A stretch of DNA of 64,000 nucleotides from Enterocloster bolteae (GTDB taxonomy: Bacteria; Bacillota; Clostridia; Lachnospirales; Lachnospiraceae). Of the stretch, positions 34,792-42,825 are shown piece after piece; within the stretch, counting starts at the first letter, position 1, and each line of letters begins with the position of its first letter. Location of the stretch: positions 4,216,001-4,280,000 of the forward strand of contig NZ_CP022464.2 in assembly GCF_002234575.2 (NCBI RefSeq), given 5' to 3'. Both the position numbers and the translations under genes were made by a program. The notes beneath the pieces are model-generated. The model made no database searches. It was not told the DNA's origin and saw only the letters and a program-made list of their open reading frames with translations.

Positions 34792-37015
34792 TCTGAGCCG
34801 CCTGTTCCAGGGACAATCTCCCCTCAAAATATCCCTTTGTCTCATTGATGATAATATCCGTCAAAACCCGGTCCATCCGAATGGGGTGATCCGCCTTTGC
34901 CGCCACATCAAACACCAGCTGGCGTTCTTCCTTTGTAGGCCAGCTGCCGGTCAGCTCGTAACCGTCATCTCCGCTGACTGCAACGGATGTATCCTTATTA
35001 TCTTCCCGATCCACCCAGTCCCGGACTGCCAGGGTATTGACCGGAAGGCCATCTGAAAGGTCCTTTGACTGGACGTCGCGTCCCAGCACAAAGAGAATGA
35101 ATTCCCTTGCCATCTCCTTATTTTGGCAGGCCTGGTTGATTCCCATGGTGCCTGAGGGCAGGTAGGAGGCGTTTACATTTTCCATGGTAAATCCGTGTTT
35201 TCTCTGTACTGCCAGAGGCAGCAGGATATTGTACATGCCATCTATCTTGTCGATTGCAACGGCACTCATCCCCTGGTCCACACGGCTATATTCGCTGCCC
35301 AAAAGTCCGTCCAATCCCGGCATAAGGTTATAGACATTGCCCCGTCCCCCATCCTCGGATTTATCAAAGGCAGACTTGGCGCCATTTGCCTCTCCCAGGA
35401 CCTTCACTGTCTCCAGCAGCTCCTTAATTTTATCCGGATACGGCTTTCCTGTCCGCATATCCACGACTTCATCGTACCGCAGCATCAGTATCTGGCGCAG
35501 CAGACTTTCATAATTGGTTTTGGGCCGCAGGGGAAGATGGGACGGATCCTCCTGGTAGGCCCTCATGGCTTCCATGGACACCAGGCTGGCTGCGGCCTGG
35601 CTGTCCCCATAGGCAGCCAGCAGCGTCATCCTGGTGGGAATCTGGTAAATACTCCCGCTTTCCTCTGTATAAGGCTTTGACACCTGCTCTGTCAGCTCTC
35701 CCGAAGCTATCATGGGGCTTAAGAAATCCTTCATATCCTCAAGAATCCCCTTTTCTATATAGGATTCCGCCGGGAGACCGTCAAGAACCAGCAGGTCTGC
35801 CCCATTTCCGCCTAAAAGCTCTGTATTGAGAGCTCTTATGGTATCAGATACCGTGGTGCTGCCCGACGTGATCTGGCCGTCAATCAATTCCACCCTGACA
35901 TCCGGGTGTTCCAGCTGGAACATAGATGCAGCCTGGTGAATGGTATCTGTCTGTTCCAGGTTCAGCCCATATACAGTCAGCGTCTGGGTGGGCACGGAAG
36001 GCATCTGAGGGTCATAGGTATAATGCTTCAGCTCTTCCTTGTCATCCTGGGACATCCAGACATAAAAATCATTCTGGTTTCCCGCAAACAGCTTCCTGAG
36101 ATTGGCGCTTGGAAGGCTCAGGGAATTAAGGGTGCCGTCAGCAACAGTCTCCCACAGGCTTCCCCCCTGGTTCATATGGTGGATTCCCCGGGGATTGGCA
36201 ATGTATATTCCCCCGCTGCCGTCCGATGCCATGGGGGCCCACATGTCAAAATCTGGTGACTGAAATGGTATCTCCTCTTTGGCGGACGCCGACATGCCGG
36301 AAATATCGTAGCTGATATAGGAGCTTTCGCTGTACGTGATATACCGGTTTCCCTTGAGCAGGCCTGTTCCCTTCCATTCCATGGAACTCCACTGCTGGGG
36401 CAGTGAAAGAACCAGTTCTCCTTCAGGCGTGTACACATCCGTCACCCTGCTGTGAGACAGGAAAATAAGTCCCTCCTCGGACACCGCCGCAAAATCAGGC
36501 CTCACATCGTAATATCCCTGGTCATTTTTAACGGAAAACACCGGGTCCAAAAGCATCATGGGTTCCTGTCCCTCTGTCAGCTTCATCATATATGTCTTAT
36601 AATCATCCCCGCCCTGGTACAGCACATACCGGTTTTTGTCCTCTCCCCATATCATATGCAGGGTCCCGTACGGAAACTCCAGTCCCTCCAGCAGGCTGTT
36701 GTCCTGTTTCTCCCACTTTTCACCCGTCCATATGTATCTGGAAGCTTTTTTGTCTTTGACCGTATACAGCTCCAGAACCTGGTCCCCTGTCTGGATGATA
36801 TCGGCGGCTGTCTCCCCTTCTTCCAGGGAAATGCTTATACTGCTCTCCGCATATCTCCCCATCGGTCCCTCCTGCTGCTTTTCCTCCTGTGTCTTTGATT
36901 TTGTCTGCTGTTCACCTGTGCTGCCGCCTGCTGTACCGGACGGCGCAGCGCAGCCCCACAAACATCCTGACAGTATGCTGACAGCCAGACACAGGCTCAT
37001 AAGTTTATTTTTCAT
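34754..37015 (-). CDS. Two-domain extracellular solute-binding lipoprotein
   Basis: 753 aa from the ATG at 37015 (ribosome site AGGAG at eight bases; an ATG two codons earlier is too close). Lipobox SGCLWGC. Residues about 50-345 look like a beta-propeller-type sensor domain (YVLYQGGDD, GLIFLSHSRVTDVYTPEGEL, GIYIANPRGIHHMNQGG), and from about residue 350 a CUT1 solute-binding domain begins (LTVYGLNLEQTDTIHQA, NGADLLVLDGLPAESYIEKG, PSGTMGINQACQNKEMA). Usual binding proteins are 400-450 aa, so about 300 residues are extra. First gene of the operon, transcribed away from the divergent two-component system. Confidence 0.85.
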   Translation of the reverse strand: MKNKLMSLCLAVSILSGCLWGCAAPSGTAGGSTGEQQTKSKTQEEKQQEGPMGRYAESSISISLEEGETAADIIQTGDQVLELYTVKDKKASRYIWTGEKWEKQDNSLLEGLEFPYGTLHMIWGEDKNRYVLYQGGDDYKTYMMKLTEGQEPMMLLDPVFSVKNDQGYYDVRPDFAAVSEEGLIFLSHSRVTDVYTPEGELVLSLPQQWSSMEWKGTGLLKGNRYITYSESSYISYDISGMSASAKEEIPFQSPDFDMWAPMASDGSGGIYIANPRGIHHMNQGGSLWETVADGTLNSLSLPSANLRKLFAGNQNDFYVWMSQDDKEELKHYTYDPQMPSVPTQTLTVYGLNLEQTDTIHQAASMFQLEHPDVRVELIDGQITSGSTTVSDTIRALNTELLGGNGADLLVLDGLPAESYIEKGILEDMKDFLSPMIASGELTEQVSKPYTEESGSIYQIPTRMTLLAAYGDSQAAASLVSMEAMRAYQEDPSHLPLRPKTNYESLLRQILMLRYDEVVDMRTGKPYPDKIKELLETVKVLGEANGAKSAFDKSEDGGRGNVYNLMPGLDGLLGSEYSRVDQGMSAVAIDKIDGMYNILLPLAVQRKHGFTMENVNASYLPSGTMGINQACQNKEMAREFILFVLGRDVQSKDLSDGLPVNTLAVRDWVDREDNKDTSVAVSGDDGYELTGSWPTKEERQLVFDVAAKADHPIRMDRVLTDIIINETKGYFEGRLSLEQAAQNAQNKAMLYFSE

Positions 37016-37053
37016 TGTCATTTCTCCTCCCGGACAATCTTCATGTCCCCTGT

Positions 37054-37134
37054 ATCATACCAGACAAATCTCTAAAAAAACTTAAAATTTGGAAGAATTT
37101 CTTTTAGGTTTTTTAGAGATTTGTCTGATATAAT
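37054..37134. promoter_or_regulatory. Divergent promoter pair around a large palindrome
   Basis: Inverted repeat with arms 37061-37087 and 37102-37127; the outer 19 bases (CAGACAAATCTCTAAAAAA) are identical on both strands and the repeat continues imperfectly inward to TAAAA. One base outside each arm lies a -10 box: TATAAT (37129-37134) for the response-regulator gene and TATGAT (37059-37054, minus) for the lipoprotein operon. Neither has a good -35, which fits activator-dependent promoters, probably controlled by the adjacent OmpR-type regulator. Confidence 0.75.
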
Positions 37135-37168
37135 GGTTTTATATATCAATAACAATGAGGATGGTACA

Positions 37169-37855
37169 ATGCGGATTCTATTGGTTGAAGATGATAAGGA
37201 ATTATGTGACGCCATAAAGCTCCAGCTGGAGCGGGCGGGATACGAGACTGACTGCTGCGGCCAGGGGCAGGAAGCCTTTTATTATGCATCGGAATACCCC
37301 TACGATGTGATCATACTGGACCGGATGCTTCCCCAGATGGACGGGCTTGGCGTCCTGGGCGGCTTAAGGAGAATGAATATTACCACACCGGTCATCATCA
37401 CCACTGCCCTGGACGGCATCAACGACAGGATTGACGGCCTGGACGCAGGCGCCGACGATTATCTGGTGAAGCCTTATGCTGCCGGGGAACTGCTTGCCAG
37501 AATCCGGGCCCTTACCAGGCGGCCGGGAAATTTTAAGCAGAGTCCCTCGGCCGCCTGCTCCAACATCAGCCTGGATCCGGAGAAAAGGGAGCTCACAGGA
37601 CCCCTGGGAACCCTGCAGCTGAGCAAACGCGAATCCGCCCTGATGGAATACCTGATTCGCAATAAGGGCCAGGTCCTCCCCAGGGGGCTGATTCTCTCTT
37701 ACATATGGGGTCCTGACTCAGATGTGGAGGAGGGGAATCTGGACAACTATATCTATTTTCTGAGACGTCGTCTCAAATCCATAGGAGCCCTGCCCCAGAT
37801 TAAGACGGTCCACGGAATCGGATACCGCCTGGAAATCGGAGGGACCCATGATTAA
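37169..37855 (+). CDS. OmpR-family response regulator
   Basis: 228 aa from the ATG at 37169 (MRILLVEDDKEL). Receiver domain with acidic pair EDD, phosphoacceptor Asp in ILDRMLPQMDG and Lys in LVKPYAAGEL; C-terminal winged helix (LTGPLGTLQLSKRESALMEY to HGIGYRLE). It overlaps the kinase gene by eight bases. By position it should control the divergent lipoprotein/permease operon through the palindrome at 37061-37127. Confidence 0.93.
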   Translation: MRILLVEDDKELCDAIKLQLERAGYETDCCGQGQEAFYYASEYPYDVIILDRMLPQMDGLGVLGGLRRMNITTPVIITTALDGINDRIDGLDAGADDYLVKPYAAGELLARIRALTRRPGNFKQSPSAACSNISLDPEKRELTGPLGTLQLSKRESALMEYLIRNKGQVLPRGLILSYIWGPDSDVEEGNLDNYIYFLRRRLKSIGALPQIKTVHGIGYRLEIGGTHD

Positions 37856-39188
37856 GCAGCTCCGGCGGCAGCTTACCGCCCTTTTTACCATTACCACCGG
37901 ACTGATTCTGACCCTGGTGGTCATCGGCATCCTGGTCATAAGCGCCAGGGAATTCAATAAAAAAACCCTGGACTCCTTTCAGAACCAAATCCTGAACATC
38001 ACCTCACGGCTCCAGTCCGGCTCCACCGTCAGCTGTACCTGGCTGTCCAGGCTGGAAAGCGATAACCGCCTGATTATACATATCGAGGACAACGGCAGGC
38101 CTCTTCTCTACCACGGTTCCTGGACTCCGGACACCAGGCGGGACACCTTAATCATGCGGGCCAGGGAAGCTGCCATGGCCGAGCGCATTGACCCGTCATC
38201 AAGGCCGGTATCCTCATCTCTTCTCAGAAGCTCTGTATTTACAGTGACAGGAGACAGCAATGACACCTATCTGGGCAGCGTGCTTGTTCTTCCCACGCAG
38301 ACAGGATTTCAGAGTCTTACACTGCTGGCCAGCAAGGACTCCATGGGATTCGGCCTGTTCCGTCAGGGTATCCTGTTCCTTCTTCTCAATCTGGCTGGTA
38401 TCGCCGCGCTGATGTGCGTCAGCTGGATATTGGTGGGGAAGTCCTTAAAACCGTTGGCAGAAAGCCAGAAACAGCAGAATGAATTCATAGCGGCGGCATC
38501 CCATGAGCTGCGGGCTCCCCTTGCCGTCATCCGCTCCAGCATATGCGCTGCACGGACAGCTCCTGACCAGAGAGAAAAATTCATGGCTAATATAGACCGG
38601 GAATGTTCCCGCATGTCCTGTCTGGTGGGGGACATGCTGCTTCTGGCCTCGGCCGACACCGGACAGTGGAGTCTCAGGACCTCCTCCCTGGACATGGATA
38701 CCCTTCTAATCAGTATCTACGAACGGTTTGAACCGCTGTACCAGGACAAGGGCGTCTGCCTGAAGCTGGACCTGCCCGAAGCCTCACTTCCCAGGATATA
38801 CGGCGATGAAAACCGCCTGGAACAGATTTTTGCCGTCCTCCTGGACAATGCCCTGCGCTACACGCCAAAAGGACGCAGTGTCACTGTTGCCGCATCCGTA
38901 CAGACAGATAAGCATCTGCTCTCCCGCAGCCGGAGCATAGTCTGCCTCACCGTGTCAGATCAGGGCAGCGGCATGGATGACGAGACCAAGAAGCATATAT
39001 TTAACCGGTTCTACCGGGGAGACAGCGCCAGAAGCCACAAGCAGAATTACGGATTGGGGCTCAGTATTGCAAAGGAGCTGGTACAGCTCCACAAAGGCAC
39101 CATAAGCGTGTCGGATTCACCGGACGGAGGCGCCTGTTTCCTGGTCCGTCTGCCCGCCGTACCCGAATCTCACGCTTCCAGCAGGTAA
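37848..39188 (+). CDS. Sensor histidine kinase (OmpR partner)
   Basis: 446 aa. Membrane segments at about residues 12-35 and 170-195 flank an extracellular domain of about 135 residues. HisKA box AASHELRAPLAVIRSS, N box NRLEQIFAVLLDNALRY, G boxes DQGSGMD and YGLGLSIAKEL. Ribosome site GGAGG lies inside the regulator gene. Its 3' end overlaps the convergent HAD gene by 19 bp. Confidence 0.93.
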   Translation: MIKQLRRQLTALFTITTGLILTLVVIGILVISAREFNKKTLDSFQNQILNITSRLQSGSTVSCTWLSRLESDNRLIIHIEDNGRPLLYHGSWTPDTRRDTLIMRAREAAMAERIDPSSRPVSSSLLRSSVFTVTGDSNDTYLGSVLVLPTQTGFQSLTLLASKDSMGFGLFRQGILFLLLNLAGIAALMCVSWILVGKSLKPLAESQKQQNEFIAAASHELRAPLAVIRSSICAARTAPDQREKFMANIDRECSRMSCLVGDMLLLASADTGQWSLRTSSLDMDTLLISIYERFEPLYQDKGVCLKLDLPEASLPRIYGDENRLEQIFAVLLDNALRYTPKGRSVTVAASVQTDKHLLSRSRSIVCLTVSDQGSGMDDETKKHIFNRFYRGDSARSHKQNYGLGLSIAKELVQLHKGTISVSDSPDGGACFLVRLPAVPESHASSR

Positions 39189-39994
39189 CGGTCCACTGCC
39201 TCGGCGCAGCCGTCGTGGTCATTGTCAGCCACCACCACATCGCACAGTTCCTTTATGTGCGGCAGGGCATTGCCCATGGCAACAGAGAGACCGGCAATCC
39301 GAAGCACCTGGGCGTCATTATCGGCATCTCCCACAATGATGGTCTTATGAAGCGGTATGTCCAGATGTCCGCACAGCCACACCAGGCCGCTGGCCTTACT
39401 GACATTACGGGGGGACAGCTCCAGGGAAGCGCCTTCCGCAAAGGCAATAGCAAGGGGAAGCCCGCATATCCTGGAATGAAGCCGTTCCCGGATGTCAGCG
39501 GAGGCGGAAAACAGGTTCAGCTTCTCCACCGGGAAGGGATGTTTCCTGTAAAGGGCCCCAATGTCATCCGTCTTATTCACTACCCGGTCCATCATCTCCT
39601 GGTAGACGCCCATATGGTAATGGCTGGTATCCGCCACCTGGCTTGCGTTTGCCAGAGCCTGTCCGCCGCTCATCATGTATACCATCACATCCTCATGGGC
39701 AGCTGTTTCAAGAACCTGTTCCACCAAATCCCGGGGCAGGGTCTCTGAATGGAGGATGCTCTGGTTCACCGCGTCGTAAATCAGGGCGCCGCTTTCGCAT
39801 ACATAGTGGCTGACATTGGCAAGGACATCCCTGAATTCCTCCAGCTCGCTGATACAGCGGCCGGTGGATAATATGACGCGTTTTCCCATACGGGCGGCGC
39901 GGTTTACGGCTTCAAGCGTACGGTGTGATATGGTCTTTTGGCTGTTCAGTATGGTGCCGTCCATATCAAAACCAATTAATTCATAGTGACTCAT
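39170..39994 (-). CDS. HAD superfamily Cof-type phosphatase
   Basis: 274 aa from the ATG at 39994 (MSHYELIGFDMDGTIL), with GAGGAA five bases upstream. HAD motifs I DMDGT, II STGRC, III the Lys-containing SKASGL region and IV GDADNDAQV; the C2B cap lies between II and III. Cof-type enzymes dephosphorylate sugar phosphates, PLP or similar metabolites. Single gene, convergent with the histidine kinase. Confidence 0.88.
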   Translation of the reverse strand: MSHYELIGFDMDGTILNSQKTISHRTLEAVNRAARMGKRVILSTGRCISELEEFRDVLANVSHYVCESGALIYDAVNQSILHSETLPRDLVEQVLETAAHEDVMVYMMSGGQALANASQVADTSHYHMGVYQEMMDRVVNKTDDIGALYRKHPFPVEKLNLFSASADIRERLHSRICGLPLAIAFAEGASLELSPRNVSKASGLVWLCGHLDIPLHKTIIVGDADNDAQVLRIAGLSVAMGNALPHIKELCDVVVADNDHDGCAEAVDRYLLEA

Positions 39995-40232
39995 GAAGGT
40001 TCCTCTTTCATTTCCATTTTTCTCTCCTAAAGAATACACCCCATTTCCCAAAGTATCAATAACAAACTCACAGCTTCCCTCATGTTTTTTCCCATTCCCC
40101 TTTCTCATGGAATCGTAAGAATTTTTCAGCTTTTCTTCAAGTCTTATGGAGCTGATTGTATTATATTGGTTGTATGGAAGTATGATGGTCCGGAAATATG
40201 ATTGGCCTTTATTGGCAGGAAGGGAGCGTTTC

Positions 40233-41021
40233 ATGAAAGAAAAACACAGATTGATTCCTGTATTGATTTTCGCATTTATTTTGACTGTCCTGTGCACGGC
40301 TGCCGTATCACGTTGGTACCTGCTGCACCAGAAAGGCGGTACCTATAACTCCATTCTCCTGGGAAAGTTGGTTTCCAGCGACGGCAGGAAGCTGGTTTTA
40401 CAGGGAAATATCACAAATCCCCAAGGCAGGAACGGACAGTATGCCATCACATACAGCCCCGGTATAACCGCGGCTGACAAAACCAAGGATTCTCATATAA
40501 CACCGCCCACCGCCATCCCGCAGCTCCTTGTCACATACGGACCGGACAAAACGGAAATTCCTTCTTTTTCAGGAGGATATCAATTATATACGCCGGATGA
40601 TGAGGGGACAGCAGAGGCTGTCATTGCCTGCGGAGCCGAACCTCTCTCCTATCTGGTCGGAAAGGTGCCGGACATTCCCTACGTCAAATTGGGGACAGAT
40701 ATTTCCCTGGATTTCAGGGAAGGCACTGTCCCAGATTCGGTCACGGTTCAGGACCTCATACTCCGCGGCGACGGCTCCCCGAAATACACGGAACAGGTCA
40801 CAGAGGAATTCACCCTGGCCTGTTCCGGCAGCGCGGCCTGTTTTACCCTGGATATCAACAGCGCGGCTTTACTGAGTTCTGATATGTCTTCGTATGAAGA
40901 AGCAGGTATTTTGAGAGGTTTTCGTGTAAACTGCCGGTGGGATGACAACAGCACGGCGGAATACGGCTTTGTCATCCGCACTGACGCTTCATCCACAGAA
41001 ATCCGTAACCAGGCAGACTGA
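40233..41021 (+). CDS. Membrane-anchored protein of unknown function
   Basis: 262 aa from the ATG at 40233 with GGGAG six bases upstream. N-terminal membrane segment (LIPVLIFAFILTVLCTAAV) without a lipobox, then an extracellular beta-rich domain (LVLQGNITNPQGRNGQYAITY, QLLVTYGPDKTEIPSFSGG). Not recognised. Its last 50 bases overlap the 3' end of the opposite-strand GH13 gene. Confidence 0.65.
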   Translation: MKEKHRLIPVLIFAFILTVLCTAAVSRWYLLHQKGGTYNSILLGKLVSSDGRKLVLQGNITNPQGRNGQYAITYSPGITAADKTKDSHITPPTAIPQLLVTYGPDKTEIPSFSGGYQLYTPDDEGTAEAVIACGAEPLSYLVGKVPDIPYVKLGTDISLDFREGTVPDSVTVQDLILRGDGSPKYTEQVTEEFTLACSGSAACFTLDINSAALLSSDMSSYEEAGILRGFRVNCRWDDNSTAEYGFVIRTDASSTEIRNQAD

Positions 41022-42825
41022 CACCGGATGCTTCCATGAGATCTCCTGTAACCATATCCCCATACATTCCGTCCCTTTCATCAACCCACGCAGTACGGCG
41101 TTCGCCGCTGAAATTAAAGAGACCGATGAGTTTTTTGCCTCTGCCGTCCTGCCTTACCATACCCAGGACAGAGTTGTCCCAAGTCTCCAAGGTGCGGAAA
41201 GGACACCCGGCATCCAATAGGGGTTCCCCGGCCCGTATGGCCTCCAATTGTTCCAGATTATGGAAAATACGATTCTGGACTGTTTCTGGTTCATTTATCC
41301 GTTCCACCAGATCCCATTGAAATTCTCCCCTGTGTATATACCGGGAGTCCGGTGCCTTTTCGGGATTGTCCTTATAGGTGTAGTCATTGACCTGTCCCAC
41401 CTCGTCCCCGCTGTAAAGCACAGGGATGCCCGACTGAAACAGCATGAACGCGTGGAGCATGGTATCCAGCCTGACAGCCTCCTCCATGGCCTGCCTGTCA
41501 TGGCAGAATCCTGCTTTTTCCACACCGCACATGGAGGCGGTGGTTCCGCAGAACCGGGCGTCGCCCGTGGCCGGGTCGTCATTGTACAGGACGCCCCGGC
41601 TGAAACTCTCCGGTATCCTTCCTGTAAAGAAATCATTCAGAAATTTCTTATGGGGAACCTGCCTCATCCCCCACCTTTCCAAAAGAGGATAATCCAGTCC
41701 CCAGCCTATATCATCGTGACACCGCAGATAATTGAGGAAGGTACAGGCAGAGGGCAGGGAACTGACCGTCTCCATCTGGCTTTTTAAGAGCCTTACATCC
41801 TTTGTGGCTGCCGTGTTCCAGATGGCCGCCATGGTGGTCACATTGTAGAGCATATGACATTCCGGCTTTTCCACGGTTCCGAAATAAGGAGCCACCTTCT
41901 CCGGCTCCATGACCACCTCCCCCAGCAGCAGGATACCGGGACACACGATTTCGCCAATCACGCGCATCATCCTGACAATGGTGTGGACCCTGGGAAGATT
42001 GCGGCAGTCCGTCCCCAATTCCTTCCATATATAGGGAACCGCGTCAATCCTCAGCACATCCACCCCGCGGTTTGCCAGGTAAAGAAAATTGAACATCATC
42101 TCATTAAAGACAACAGGATTTCTGTAATTCAGGTCCCACTGATAAGGATAAAAGGTGGTCATCACATACTGCCCTGTTTCAGGCAGACAAGTGAAGTTTC
42201 CCGGCGCCGTGGCGGGAAATACCTGGGGCACCGTCTCCTCAAACATAGAGGGAACCGTCCAGCTGTCAAAGAAAAAATATCTGTCCTGATATTCCTTTTC
42301 CCCTGCCCTTGCCCTTTTCGCCCACCCATGATCCTCCGACGTATGGTTCATCACAAAATCCAGGCAAAGGCTGATGCCTCTGTCGTGGCATTCATGGGCC
42401 AGCTGCTCCAGGTCCTCCATGGTTCCCAAATCCTCCCTCACCTTTCTGAAGTCAGATACGGCATAACCTCCGTCCGAACGCCCCCTGGGGGTATCTAAAA
42501 GAGGCATCAGGTGGAGATAATTCACATGGCACTGAGCAATATAATCCAGCTTGCCTTCCACGCCCTTCAGGCTGCCGGCAAAATGATCCGCGTACATCAT
42601 CATGCCCAGCATGGAGCTCTTTCTGTACCAGCACGGGTCCTCCTCTCTGGCAGCGTCCAGCGCTCTGAGACACCCTGCGCGCTCCTTGTAAAACCCTTCC
42701 ATTCCCTTTAACAGCCCGTCAAACATATCCTGACTGTTGTAGAGCTCCATATACAGCCATTTCAGTTCGTCCATATGCTTATCCAGACGTTTTCTGTAGA
42801 TGTTATCGCGCTTCATCCCCTTCAT
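40972..42825 (-). CDS. GH13 amylosucrase/sucrose hydrolase-like glycosidase
   Basis: 617 aa. N-terminal helical domain (residues 1-80) as in amylosucrase, then the (beta/alpha)8 barrel: DFVMNHTS, nucleophile Asp in DVLRIDAVPYIWKELGT, acid/base Glu in LLLGEVV and the transition-state Asp in YLRCHDDIGWG. Probably acts on sucrose, either hydrolysing it or transferring its glucosyl unit, after the alpha-galactosidase has removed galactose from raffinose. Starts on the ATGA overlap with the GH36 gene. Cytoplasmic. Confidence 0.87.
   Translation of the reverse strand: MKGMKRDNIYRKRLDKHMDELKWLYMELYNSQDMFDGLLKGMEGFYKERAGCLRALDAAREEDPCWYRKSSMLGMMMYADHFAGSLKGVEGKLDYIAQCHVNYLHLMPLLDTPRGRSDGGYAVSDFRKVREDLGTMEDLEQLAHECHDRGISLCLDFVMNHTSEDHGWAKRARAGEKEYQDRYFFFDSWTVPSMFEETVPQVFPATAPGNFTCLPETGQYVMTTFYPYQWDLNYRNPVVFNEMMFNFLYLANRGVDVLRIDAVPYIWKELGTDCRNLPRVHTIVRMMRVIGEIVCPGILLLGEVVMEPEKVAPYFGTVEKPECHMLYNVTTMAAIWNTAATKDVRLLKSQMETVSSLPSACTFLNYLRCHDDIGWGLDYPLLERWGMRQVPHKKFLNDFFTGRIPESFSRGVLYNDDPATGDARFCGTTASMCGVEKAGFCHDRQAMEEAVRLDTMLHAFMLFQSGIPVLYSGDEVGQVNDYTYKDNPEKAPDSRYIHRGEFQWDLVERINEPETVQNRIFHNLEQLEAIRAGEPLLDAGCPFRTLETWDNSVLGMVRQDGRGKKLIGLFNFSGERRTAWVDERDGMYGDMVTGDLMEASGVSLPGYGFLWMKRQCG

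Noticed and set aside
40000..40232. Possible extra small gene upstream of the 262-aa membrane protein
   Set aside because: The in-frame codons above the ATG at 40233 have no ribosome site and no recognisable protein pattern.
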